Shown piece by piece: positions 26,548 through 35,416 of a stretch of 64,000 nucleotides of DNA. Numbering within the stretch: the first letter of the stretch is position 1; each line of letters begins with the position of its first letter. The notes beneath the pieces are model-generated. The model saw only the letters and a list, made by a program, of their open reading frames with translations, ran no database searches and was not told the origin of the DNA. The DNA comes from an uncultured Parabacteroides sp. (lineage in GTDB: Bacteria > Bacteroidota > Bacteroidia > Bacteroidales > Tannerellaceae): assembly GCA_944325335.1 (NCBI GenBank), contig CALUZR010000001.1:62001-126000 (forward strand), in the 5' to 3' direction. Both the position numbers and the translations under genes were made by a program.

Positions 26548-27123
26548 TTAAAACGTCTTTAATTCCTGATATAAGCGTTGCACCGGAAGCCCCATCACGT
26601 TGTAAAAGCTCCCTTCGATGCGCTCGACGCCCACGTAACCAATCCATTCCTGAATGCCATACGCACCTGCTTTGTCGAATGGTTTATAATGGTCTACGTA
26701 ATAAACAATCTCTTCGTCGGAGAGCGGGGCGAAATGGACGGTCGAGGTGACCGCAAACGACTTTTGCCTTTCCCGTGTCGTAAGGCATACACCCGTGATG
26801 ACCTCGTGCGCATGTCCGCGCAACGATTGGAGCATCCGGATCGCCTCTCCCCTATCTTTCGGTTTCCCAATCACTTCACCTTGGTTCCACACGATGGTAT
26901 CGGCCGTAATCAAAAGCGTCCGTTCGTGCATTAACTTCGTATAAGCCTCCGCCTTTTGCTTGGCGAGGAAAACCGGAATCTCCTCGGCCGGGAGCGACGA
27001 CGGATAATGTTCTTCCAACCCAGGGATAACCCACACTTCAAACTCCACATCCAAACCCGCAAGCAACTCCCGCCGACGGGGCGAATTGGATGCCAATATA
27101 ATATGATAATCCTTTACCTTCAT
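26548..27123 (-). CDS. maf: Maf-type nucleoside triphosphate pyrophosphatase
   Basis: A 191-residue Maf protein, which hydrolyses dTTP/UTP and modified nucleotides to monophosphates, a house-cleaning role. Signature N-terminus ILASNSPRRRELLAG, then the catalytic region TADTIVWNQGEVIGKPKD and the SLRGHAHEVITGV segment. Length is standard. TAAATTTG on the minus strand (27149-27142) fits a -7 promoter box. GH51 follows after 26 bases. Confidence 0.95.
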   Translation of the reverse strand: MKVKDYHIILASNSPRRRELLAGLDVEFEVWVIPGLEEHYPSSLPAEEIPVFLAKQKAEAYTKLMHERTLLITADTIVWNQGEVIGKPKDRGEAIRMLQSLRGHAHEVITGVCLTTRERQKSFAVTSTVHFAPLSDEEIVYYVDHYKPFDKAGAYGIQEWIGYVGVERIEGSFYNVMGLPVQRLYQELKTF

Positions 27124-27256
27124 TTCTGTTTAATTTGGGTTCAAATTTACAAAAAAACGGCGAGAGTCCGGACGATACAAGCCGGAATACTTGAATACTT
27201 CTGAAGTAAAGTTCGAAATGCCCGGTGAAAACTTTCCATCCTGCCTATCCTTTCTT

Positions 27257-27423
27257 CACGTATCGTCGATATTTCTTTATCTTTAGCCTAAAGATACACA
27301 AATACCGACGATATTTATGTAAACATCGACGATACGTGTAGATTTCCCCGTTATCTACTGAACTTTTCCCGGCGTGCCCGGAAGTTTTCCTCCCGTGTTT
27401 TTATCTTTCCTTCGGGAGGAAAA
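27257..27423. repeat. Nested intergenic palindrome plus hairpin upstream of the efflux operon
   Basis: CACGTATCGTCGATATTT (27257-27274) and its reverse complement with one change (27321-27338) enclose TCTTTAGCCTAAAGA (27280-27294) and a second copy of the CGACGATATTT word. TTTTCCTCCCG (27385-27395) pairs with CGGGAGGAAAA (27413-27423) in a separate 11-bp hairpin. Closely related sequence lies at 37761-37902, just after the last gene of the operon. Confidence 0.85.
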
Positions 27424-27424
27424 G

Positions 27425-27462
27425 TGTCAAAAAATTGGACAGTGGTGTCAAAAAATTTGACA
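27425..27462 (+). promoter_or_regulatory. Two palindromic upstream activator sites for a sigma-54 regulator
   Basis: TGTCAAAAAATTGGACA (27425-27441) and TGTCAAAAAATTTGACA (27446-27462) are near-identical 17-base palindromes with start-to-start spacing of 21 bases, two helical turns. They lie 56-93 bases before the sigma-54 core, where NtrC-type enhancer-binding proteins usually bind. No such regulator gene is in the window. Confidence 0.75.
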
Positions 27463-27517
27463 CTTTTCTAAAAGTTAAGGAGTGTTATACTTCTACATAA
27501 CAACACATTAACCTGTT

Positions 27518-27533
27518 TGGCACGATATTTGCA
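27518..27533 (+). promoter_or_regulatory. Consensus sigma-54 (RpoN) promoter of the efflux operon
   Basis: TGGCACGATATTTGCA matches the consensus TGGCACGN4TTGCA at every defined base, with GG and GC separated by exactly ten bases. A transcription start near 27544 would give a leader of about 20 bases before the TolC-family gene at 27564. Confidence 0.85.
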
Positions 27534-27563
27534 TGTTTTTTAGTAGAAAAAAATAATTGGAAT

Positions 27564-28901
27564 ATGAAACATATCATTCTAACAACAGTATTTTCGGTCG
27601 GCCTGCTTGCCTCTGCCGGGGCGCGGGCACAAGAGGAAAAGGTTTGGACACTCGACGATTGTATGCGTTATGCCGTCGAGAACGCACCTTCGGTAAAGAA
27701 GCAAATCCATACGGCGAATACGTATAAGGCGGAGCGGGACGCGGCCATTGCCTCCTTCTTCCCGTCGGTAGGCACGAGCATCGGCACGTCGAATAGCTAC
27801 GGACGTTCGATCGACCCGGCCACGAATACCTATAATAACGTATCGACATTTAATAATGACTACGGGATTTCGTTCAGCATTCCGGTCTTCACGGGCGGAC
27901 AATTAATCAACCAATGGCTGATGGCGAAATCGAACCGCCGCATGGGCTTGAACGACGTGCAGAAGGCGAAAGACGACTTGGCCATGAAAACCATGGAGTA
28001 TTATATGAATACGGTCTATTACTTAGGGACGATCCGCATGGCCGAAGAGAAATTGGCCGAAAGCCAGTTGACGCTTCGCCAAACCCAGCGTCAAGCGGAA
28101 TTAGGACTAAAGAGCCAGGCGGACGTGGCCGAGTTTGAAGCACAAGTGGCTACGGATGATTATAACTTGACGCACCAGCAAAATCTCTACAACACCGCGA
28201 TGGTGCAGCTCAAAGAGTCGATGAACTATCCGGCGGATAGCGTGCTGCAGGTCGATACCGTCGTACCCGACCTCCAGATCCTCCCCGAAGCGGAAAGCGT
28301 ATCCGAGATATTCGATTACGCCAGTGCGAACAACCCGACCGCCCTCCAAGCGGATTTCCAGTTGAAGGAGGCGAAATACCAATACCGCATCTATAAGGGT
28401 GCGTTGCTTCCGTCGATTTCCTTCTCGGCAGGCGTGACGACCAATTATTATAAGTCCTTAACGGGCGATGCCGAGGCGCTTCCTTTTGGCGAACAATTCC
28501 GAAACAACCGGAGCGAATACTTCCAATTCTCACTCAGTTTCCCGTTGTTTAATGGGTTAAGCAAGATTACCAATCTCCGCCGGAGCCGCAACAACCTGCG
28601 GATTGCCCAGGAGACGAAGACGGAAGTACTCCGCCAGCTCCGCACTGCCGTCGAGCAATCGGTGTTAGACAGACGAGGTTATGCCAAAGAGACGATTCAA
28701 ATGCAGAAGAAGGTAAAGTCCGATGCACTGGCTTACCAAGTCACCAGCCGGAAATACGAAGAAGGATTGATGAGTCCGATAGACGTGCGCACCAGTTCGG
28801 CGACGTTGCTCACTTCCCGCGCGGACTTGCTCCAGAAGAAGCTGATGTATATTATCAAATGCAAGCTGGTGGATTATTATAAAGGGAAGCCGCTTTATTG
28901 A
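27564..28901 (+). CDS. TolC-family outer-membrane efflux channel
   Basis: A 445-residue protein with a signal peptide (MKHIILTTVFSVGLLASAGARA) and two copies of the outer-membrane efflux helical-hairpin domain; family features are WTLDDCMRYAVENAPSV at the start of the first and the SFPLFNGLSKI strand segment in the second. It forms a trimeric tunnel across the outer membrane, working with the HlyD-like adaptor 56 bases downstream. It is the first gene of the sigma-54 operon. Confidence 0.95.
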   Translation: MKHIILTTVFSVGLLASAGARAQEEKVWTLDDCMRYAVENAPSVKKQIHTANTYKAERDAAIASFFPSVGTSIGTSNSYGRSIDPATNTYNNVSTFNNDYGISFSIPVFTGGQLINQWLMAKSNRRMGLNDVQKAKDDLAMKTMEYYMNTVYYLGTIRMAEEKLAESQLTLRQTQRQAELGLKSQADVAEFEAQVATDDYNLTHQQNLYNTAMVQLKESMNYPADSVLQVDTVVPDLQILPEAESVSEIFDYASANNPTALQADFQLKEAKYQYRIYKGALLPSISFSAGVTTNYYKSLTGDAEALPFGEQFRNNRSEYFQFSLSFPLFNGLSKITNLRRSRNNLRIAQETKTEVLRQLRTAVEQSVLDRRGYAKETIQMQKKVKSDALAYQVTSRKYEEGLMSPIDVRTSSATLLTSRADLLQKKLMYIIKCKLVDYYKGKPLY

Positions 28902-28957
28902 ATTAATAATTAAAAATGAATAAGTAAAAACTCGTAAACTCATAAACTCAAAATATT

Positions 28958-30208
28958 ATGGATATTCAGTTAGAAAAGAAGAAAGGCATTCAGAAGAAAC
29001 ATATTCCGTATATCATTGGTGGCGCGTTGTTTCTCGTGATTTTAATCAGTGTAATCTTTGGCAATCATGCATCGACCTTGAAGGTGGAAGAAAGGGGATT
29101 GAGCATTGGCGACGTGAAGAAAGAGATGTTCAACGACTTTGTCCGCGTCGACGGGCAGGTACAACCCATTACCGTAGTCCAGCTTAGTCCGGAAGAGGGC
29201 GGCATCGTCCAGGAGAAAGTCGTCGAAGAGGGCGCGCAGGTAAAGAAAGGCGACGTGATTGTCCGCCTCTCAAACTCGAACCTCGACCTCGAAATCCTGA
29301 ACGCCGAAGCCGAATTGGCCGAGAAGCAGAACCTCCTCCGCAATACGCAGGTGACGATGGAGCAAGATAAGCTCAACAACGAGACGGAGCGGGCGCAATA
29401 CGCCATGGACATGTCGCGCGCCAAACGTAAATACGAGCAATACAAGCAACTCTACGAGGAAGAACTTGTCGCCAAAGAGGAATACCTCCAGGCCAAAGAG
29501 GACTACGAACTGGCGGCCCGCAAGTATGACCTGGTTGTGCAACGCCTCTACCAGGATTCCCTCTCGCGCGGCATCCAGATGGAAGAGATGGAGTTCAGCT
29601 TGGCGAACATGCGTAAGAATATCCAGCTCATCCACCAACGGAAAGAGAACCTCAACGTCCGTTCGAAGATAGACGGCGAGCTGGGTCTGTTGGATGTCGT
29701 CTTGGGGCAGAATATCATGGCTGGTTCGATGATTGGACAGGTGAACGACCTCTCGGACTATAAGATTGAAGCCATGATCGACGAGCACTACATCGACCGC
29801 GTAAAGCCGGGACTTTCCGCCTCGTTCGACCGCCAAGGGCAACAATTCGCCCTGACCGTCCGCAAGGTTTATCCCGAAGTGCGCGAGGGCAAGTTCCGCA
29901 CCGACTTTGTCTTTACGGGCGAACGTCCGGACAACATCCGCACCGGCCAGACTTATTACATCAACTTGGAACTGGGACAACCGACCGAGAGCCTCATCAT
30001 CCCGAAAGGCACCTTCTTCCAAAGCACGGGCGGCAACTGGGTATTCGTCCTCGACCCGGATGGCAAGAAAGCCTATCGCCGGCAAATCAAGATCGGACGG
30101 CAGAATCCGCAATACTACGAGATACTTGAAGGCTTGGAGCCGGGCGAGCGGGTCATCGTCTCCAGCTACGAAGCCTATAAGGACAATGAAGTGTTGGTAT
30201 TAGAATAG
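28958..30208 (+). CDS. HlyD/MacA-like periplasmic membrane-fusion adaptor
   Basis: A 416-residue adaptor anchored by one N-terminal helix (about residues 19-36, IIGGALFLVILISVIF). It has a lipoyl half (SPEEGGIVQEKVVEEGAQVKKGDVI), a long Lys/Glu-rich coiled-coil hairpin (about residues 110-225) and C-terminal beta-barrel and membrane-proximal domains (IIPKGTFF, then GLEPGERVIVSSYEAY). It should connect inner-membrane permeases to TolC. A large inverted repeat fills the gap before the first permease gene. Confidence 0.94.
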   Translation: MDIQLEKKKGIQKKHIPYIIGGALFLVILISVIFGNHASTLKVEERGLSIGDVKKEMFNDFVRVDGQVQPITVVQLSPEEGGIVQEKVVEEGAQVKKGDVIVRLSNSNLDLEILNAEAELAEKQNLLRNTQVTMEQDKLNNETERAQYAMDMSRAKRKYEQYKQLYEEELVAKEEYLQAKEDYELAARKYDLVVQRLYQDSLSRGIQMEEMEFSLANMRKNIQLIHQRKENLNVRSKIDGELGLLDVVLGQNIMAGSMIGQVNDLSDYKIEAMIDEHYIDRVKPGLSASFDRQGQQFALTVRKVYPEVREGKFRTDFVFTGERPDNIRTGQTYYINLELGQPTESLIIPKGTFFQSTGGNWVFVLDPDGKKAYRRQIKIGRQNPQYYEILEGLEPGERVIVSSYEAYKDNEVLVLE

Positions 30209-30217
30209 TAGGTCGTA

Positions 30218-30326
30218 GGAGTTAAGGAGTTATAGAAGTTATAGGAGTTAAAGCCAAATGTATTGAGTTCATAACCTAAAGGTATCGGCTTTAACTCCTC
30301 TAACTCCCCCTAACTTCTCTAACTCC
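30218..30326. repeat. Inverted repeat built of GGAGTTA words, between adaptor and permease genes
   Basis: The left part (30218-30254) consists of GGAGTTA, AAGTTATA and GGAGTTAAAGCC words; the right part (about 30287-30326) is its imperfect reverse complement, beginning GGCTTTAACTCC. Loop about 32 bases. It sits inside an operon, so as a terminator it would reduce permease expression. Related operons commonly carry an ABC ATPase gene at about this place. Confidence 0.8.
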
Positions 30327-30348
30327 TTCCCATAAAATACAAAATAAT

Positions 30349-32757
30349 ATGGCAAACAATATACAAATGGCGGTGCGTTCGCTCGGGCAGAAGGGCCGCC
30401 ACAACGTAATGAAGATTGCGTCCCTCGCGATCGGACTGGCCGTCGGGCTGGTTCTGATCGCCAAGGCGTGCTTCGAGCAGTCGTTCGACGACTTTTATCC
30501 CGAAGGCGACCGGGTGTACCGCATCTACGAGAAGTTCCTGATGAACGGGCAACTGAAACCTTATCCGCATGTAGCGGGCGGCGTCACGGTCTATATGAAA
30601 GAGATGATGCCCGAAATCGAAGCCGCTACCCGTTTTACGGCATTGGGTGCGGATGCGACCTTCACGCTGACGGAAAGCCAGAAGAAGCTGAAAGCCGCTT
30701 ATGTCGCCTTGACAGATAGCAACCTGTTCGACGTCCTCCCGCGCCCCATCTTGCAGGGCGATGCCAAGGAGGCATTGAGCCGTCCGATGTACGTGATGGT
30801 TTCAGATGAGCTGGCGGAGAGGATGGGCGGCGACGTCGTGGGGCGGACCTTCTCGTTCGATGGAAACGAGAAGGCGGTCCTGACCATCGGCGGCGTTTAC
30901 GAGCGGTATCCGGAGAATAGTTCGTATAAATATGATATCTACATCTCGATGCCCTCTATCAAGCATTTCACGTGGGACGGTTCGATGAACCTCGTCGGCA
31001 ACGACCGTTACGTCGGTTTGGTGAAGCTCCACGAAGGCGTATCCATTGCGCAGCTGGAAGCACAAATTCCCCAATTCATCGAAACGTATCTCCCGACGGA
31101 GGAACTGCAGGAGGCGGGCGTAGAACTGAGCTATGAATTCCAGACGATGCAGGGCGAGCACGAACGGAACGAGAACGTGCAGAGCATGATCCTGATGCTT
31201 TCGCTCATCGCCTTCGCCCTGATATTCGTGGCGGTGATGAACTACATCCTTATTACGGTGTCGTCCGTCGTCGGGCGGAGCAAGGAGGTAGCGGTGCGTA
31301 AGTGCTATGGCGCGTCGGTGGGGAACATCCATGGGCTGGTTTTTGCCGAGGCATTCGTGCATGTCGTGATTGCCTTGTTCATTGCCTTCTGCCTGCTGGT
31401 GACGTTCCAGGATTTCATTTCGCACCTGCTGGGCGTGCCGATCGGGGCGTTGCTTTTCAGCCGGAGCATGCTTATCCTCTTGGCGGTCTGCCTGGGCGTG
31501 TTGCTGCTGACGGGGTTGCTTCCCGGCTCGCTTTATGCCCGCATTCCGGTCGCGGCGGCGTTTCGAAGCTACCGCGAATCGCGCCGCATCTGGAAGTTGG
31601 CGTTGCTCTTCATCCAGTTTACGGCGGCCACGTTCCTCGTCATCCTCTTATTCATTATTAATAAGCAATACCACCGCATGACGAACGACGACCCGGGCTA
31701 CGTGTACGAGAACTTAGCCTACATCCCATTGGAGGCTCTGTCCAGCGACACGACGGCGCGGCAAATCCTGATGCCGGAACTGGAGCGGCTGGCCGAGGTG
31801 GCGCAAGTCACCTTTGCCACGGATTTGCCCATGCGGGGCTCGTCGGGCGACAACGTGATGCTGCCCGGTTCGGACCGTGAGCTCTTCAACTGCGCCGACC
31901 AGTTTTACGTCGGTCCCGGTTTCTTCGACCTCATGGAGATTCCCATCGTCGAGGGCCGCGCCTTCAACCCGGAGTTGGGGCCGGACGAGGAGATCATGGT
32001 GAGCCGCCGCTTCGTGGAATACATGGAGCGCACCGCCGGTTGGACGGGCAGCCCCATCGGCCGACAAGTCTGCGTCACTTCGCACAACGGCTACAATAAC
32101 CGGGCGCAAACCATCTGCGGCGTCTTCGAGGATTACCGCATCGGCAGCATCGCCGAGGCGGACGACCGCCCCATCGCCCTCTTCTTCGCCCCGACCACGT
32201 TCTACAATGCGGCAGGTAACATCTGGGGGCAACTCTTGATAAAGTATCACCGCCTCACGCCCGAAGCGATGCAGAAGACGAACGACCTCCTCGCCCGCCT
32301 GCTCCCGACGAAAGACGTGCACGTCTACTCCTACAAGAGCGACATGCAGGCGATGTATGAAGACACGCGCAACTTCCGCGACGCTGTGCTGGTGGGCGGA
32401 TTCGTGACACTTGCGATCGTGGTCATCGGCCTGATGGGCTATACGACGGACGAGGTAAACCGTCGCCGCAAGGAGATAGCCATCCGCCGCATCCACGGCG
32501 CGCTAATGACCGACGTGCAATGCCTTTTCCTTCGCGACGTCGTGCGGATGGCGCTCCCCGCTTCCCTCTTGGGCATCGCGATTGCCTGGAAGGTGGCCGA
32601 AGCATGGCAGCTCCAGTTCTCCGAGAAAGTACCGCTGTCGTGGTATATTTTCATAGGCGGCATGCTGCTTGTTCACGCCGTCATTCTCGCGGTTTCCAGT
32701 TATAATGTACACCGAATAGCGTATGAAAATCCATCGAACAGCTTGAAGACGGAATGA
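30349..32757 (+). CDS. MacB/FtsX-type ABC transporter permease
   Basis: An 802-residue permease with two repeats, each a MacB-type periplasmic core domain plus FtsX helices: first helix MKIASLAIGLAVGLVLIAKA, central membrane block near residues 280-400 (LSLIAFALIFVAVMNYILI, then IGALLFSRSMLILLAVCLG), second periplasmic domain, and C-terminal helices with EIAIRRIHGALMTDV. FtsX-type permeases do mechanotransmission rather than classic channel transport and need a separate ATPase, absent here. It is only distantly similar to the two permeases that follow. Confidence 0.92.
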   Translation: MANNIQMAVRSLGQKGRHNVMKIASLAIGLAVGLVLIAKACFEQSFDDFYPEGDRVYRIYEKFLMNGQLKPYPHVAGGVTVYMKEMMPEIEAATRFTALGADATFTLTESQKKLKAAYVALTDSNLFDVLPRPILQGDAKEALSRPMYVMVSDELAERMGGDVVGRTFSFDGNEKAVLTIGGVYERYPENSSYKYDIYISMPSIKHFTWDGSMNLVGNDRYVGLVKLHEGVSIAQLEAQIPQFIETYLPTEELQEAGVELSYEFQTMQGEHERNENVQSMILMLSLIAFALIFVAVMNYILITVSSVVGRSKEVAVRKCYGASVGNIHGLVFAEAFVHVVIALFIAFCLLVTFQDFISHLLGVPIGALLFSRSMLILLAVCLGVLLLTGLLPGSLYARIPVAAAFRSYRESRRIWKLALLFIQFTAATFLVILLFIINKQYHRMTNDDPGYVYENLAYIPLEALSSDTTARQILMPELERLAEVAQVTFATDLPMRGSSGDNVMLPGSDRELFNCADQFYVGPGFFDLMEIPIVEGRAFNPELGPDEEIMVSRRFVEYMERTAGWTGSPIGRQVCVTSHNGYNNRAQTICGVFEDYRIGSIAEADDRPIALFFAPTTFYNAAGNIWGQLLIKYHRLTPEAMQKTNDLLARLLPTKDVHVYSYKSDMQAMYEDTRNFRDAVLVGGFVTLAIVVIGLMGYTTDEVNRRRKEIAIRRIHGALMTDVQCLFLRDVVRMALPASLLGIAIAWKVAEAWQLQFSEKVPLSWYIFIGGMLLVHAVILAVSSYNVHRIAYENPSNSLKTE

Positions 32758-32760
32758 GAA

Positions 32761-32991
32761 CAGCGCAGATGTATTCCCCAGGCAGGGCTGAACAAACGGA
32801 GGACAGCCCTGTTCTCTTCAGACAACAGCGCTGTTCTATTTCCACAACCGAGCTGACCTGCTCCGGGAACAGCGGCTGATAAGGAAATAGGACAGCTGCT
32901 GATGTCGAAGAAGGACAGCTGCTGACGAGGAAACAGGACAGCCGCTGTCCAAGAAACCCATCACCCGCTGTCCATCGAAAGGACCGCGCTG
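32761..32991. repeat. Intergenic array of GGACAGC-type palindromes
   Basis: About 290 bases separate two permease genes. They hold several short hairpins and repeats of one vocabulary: AGGGCTG/CAGCCCT (32784-32810), AACAGCGCTGTT (32824-32835), two copies of GGACAGCTGCTGA (about 32890-32925) and the palindrome GGACAGCCGCTGTCC (32936-32950). Frames through it have no protein-like character. Confidence 0.8.
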
Positions 32992-33049
32992 GGAAGGGAA
33001 AAGAACAAACGTAAATAAGAAACAAGTCATATACTAAAAAGAAGAAACA

Positions 33050-35404
33050 ATGAACGTAATATCGAATTGGAAGACATATATGAAGTTCCTTAGCCGGAAC
33101 AAAGGTTATACAGCGATCGACCTGTTTGGACTCTCGGTCTCGCTGATGTTTGTGTTATTTATTGCCGTCTATACCTGGCAAGAGTTGTCTACGGATAAAT
33201 TCCAAGAGAAGAAAGACAGGATTTATTTGGTCGGCCAAGAAATGCAACCTGTAATGGGTGCCGCCATTCCCTACATGATGAAGGAGCGTTATCCGGAGAT
33301 TGAAAAGGTATGCCCGATGGTGATTGGGCAATGGACGGGCATGCCGGTCGAATCGGATGGGACAAACCTGAACGCAGACGTAATGTTTGCCGACTCTACA
33401 TTCTTCGATGTATTCTCTTTCCGCCTTTTGCAGGGCGACCCAAAGAACGCGCTGGTACCTACGTCGAGCGCAGTCGTGTCTGAATCGTTTGCCCGCAAGA
33501 TGTATGGAACAGACGACGTCTTGGGGCGTAATTTCGCGATTGATACGCTGCACTTCACCGTCAGTGGCGTGGTCGAAGATTTCAAACACACGGCCTTTCC
33601 GGAAACCGATATCATCCTTACGTGGCGTATGATCAAACCGTTCAATCCCTCCTTGGCGCCAGACCAAATGGGGAATGCTGGCGGAACGACCTGCGCCGTC
33701 CTGGTACACGAAGGCGCAGACTTCAAGCAGCGGGCCAATGATATCAAGGAATGGTTTTCGACCTTCTTCTGGCCATACGAACGCGGTATCTGGAAAGAGG
33801 TGCACATGGAGACGCTGGAAGATTACTATTTCTCGGGTTGGGGAGCTAACTGGCCATTGCAGAATGGCGACCGCCGCTTTGTAATGGTGCTGATGTCGGT
33901 CGGTATCCTGATTCTTATATTCGCAGTGCTGAACTATATTAATCTGACCGTCGCCCAAGCCGGATTCCGTGCCAAAGAAATGGCAACACGACGATTGCTC
34001 GGTTCAACCCGCGCAGAACTGTTCTGGCGATTAATGTCCGAATCGGTTATGATGTGTCTCTTGGCTTGGGGCATTGCGATGATGTTCGCCTTCTTGTTAG
34101 AACCCTTCGCCAACGACTTATTAGAAACCCGGTTGGACTTGTCGATACTTTTCTCGCCCCTTTGGCTGGGAGCGGTGTTGCTGTTTGTCTTTATCGTAGG
34201 CGGTATTTCCGGTTGGTTGCCGGCCACGGTCATTTCAAATGCCAAACCGATCGAAGTGGTGCGCGGGACGTTAAGAGTAAAGACAAAGATGGTGTTTAGT
34301 AAAGTCTTCATTACGTTCCAGAACTTCATTACCATCGTCATGTTAGCTTGTTCACTAGTCATGGTATTACAAATTACACACATGATTCATGCACCGGTCG
34401 GATACGAGACAAAAGGACGTTATTACATTTATCTTCACGCCTTGTCAACATCCCAGCAACAAACCTTTAAAGACAAGCTGCTTTCGCTGAGTGGAGTCCG
34501 TGCAGTCGGCCGTTCGCAAGGATTACCCTTGCTGGGAAGCAATAACCAAACGACCTATTACGACGATGGTGGCATTAAACGCAATATCAGTTTCCAGCAA
34601 TACCCAATGGACCCAACGTGCTTCGAACTGTTAGGATTGCAAATGATACGGGACAACCACCTCGCCAATCCGGAATGGTATCTCAACGAAGAAGCCTTGC
34701 GACAAATGAACCTTCCGCCCGACGCAATGGAATTTACAGTAGAAAGACGAAACGTAGGCATGCTTTCCTTCACCATCGCAGGCGTCATCTCAGATTTCCG
34801 TGAAGGCAATATCACCGCTCGCATTGCTCCTGTGATGTTCCGTTTCCTCAAACCGGATGAAGAAGCCTGGATGTTCTTGGTCGATATTCAGGGCGACGCT
34901 TATGAGACGGTCGACCAAATCAAGAAAGTGTATAGTGACCTGACTGGCGGCTTGGAGTTAATGGGTAATTTCTACGACCAAGAGCTACAGAATAGCTTCC
35001 AATCCCAAATCCGCCTCGCGAAGATCGTCGGCGTCTTTACCTTCGTCGCCGTACTGATCTCTCTGCTCGGCCTCTTGGCGATGTCCACTTACTTCATCCA
35101 GCAACGCTCGTTAGAAGTGGCCGTAAGGAAGGTGTTTGGGTCGGACAATCGGCAAATCCTTACCCAGTTGGTGAAGACATTCCTGATGTATGTCGTCTTC
35201 GCCTTCTTCTTGGCAGTGCCCGTCGCTTACTATTTCATGAGCGATTGGCTGGCGGATTATAGCTACCGCATCGCGTTGAATCCGTTCATTTTCATAGGGG
35301 CAGGCCTGTTCTGCCTCCTTATCTCGTTTCTCACCGTCTTTTACCAGAGCTGGAAGGCGGCGAATGCGAACCCCATTGAAAGTTTCCGAAATAAGAACCA
35401 GTAA
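33050..35404 (+). CDS. FtsX-type ABC transporter permease, first of a tandem pair
   Basis: A 784-residue permease: N-terminal helix (IDLFGLSVSLMFVLFIAVY), MacB-like periplasmic domain, FtsX block (about residues 280-430, including MATRRLLGSTRAELFWRLM), second periplasmic domain and C-terminal FtsX helices with SLEVAVRKVFGSDNRQILTQ. It is a paralogue of the next gene. The two are almost identical over roughly the first 45 and last 135 residues but clearly different in the periplasmic domains, suggesting ongoing gene conversion of the membrane parts. The gap to the next start is 12 bases. Confidence 0.93.
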   Translation: MNVISNWKTYMKFLSRNKGYTAIDLFGLSVSLMFVLFIAVYTWQELSTDKFQEKKDRIYLVGQEMQPVMGAAIPYMMKERYPEIEKVCPMVIGQWTGMPVESDGTNLNADVMFADSTFFDVFSFRLLQGDPKNALVPTSSAVVSESFARKMYGTDDVLGRNFAIDTLHFTVSGVVEDFKHTAFPETDIILTWRMIKPFNPSLAPDQMGNAGGTTCAVLVHEGADFKQRANDIKEWFSTFFWPYERGIWKEVHMETLEDYYFSGWGANWPLQNGDRRFVMVLMSVGILILIFAVLNYINLTVAQAGFRAKEMATRRLLGSTRAELFWRLMSESVMMCLLAWGIAMMFAFLLEPFANDLLETRLDLSILFSPLWLGAVLLFVFIVGGISGWLPATVISNAKPIEVVRGTLRVKTKMVFSKVFITFQNFITIVMLACSLVMVLQITHMIHAPVGYETKGRYYIYLHALSTSQQQTFKDKLLSLSGVRAVGRSQGLPLLGSNNQTTYYDDGGIKRNISFQQYPMDPTCFELLGLQMIRDNHLANPEWYLNEEALRQMNLPPDAMEFTVERRNVGMLSFTIAGVISDFREGNITARIAPVMFRFLKPDEEAWMFLVDIQGDAYETVDQIKKVYSDLTGGLELMGNFYDQELQNSFQSQIRLAKIVGVFTFVAVLISLLGLLAMSTYFIQQRSLEVAVRKVFGSDNRQILTQLVKTFLMYVVFAFFLAVPVAYYFMSDWLADYSYRIALNPFIFIGAGLFCLLISFLTVFYQSWKAANANPIESFRNKNQ

Positions 35405-35416
35405 AATCATCACGTC

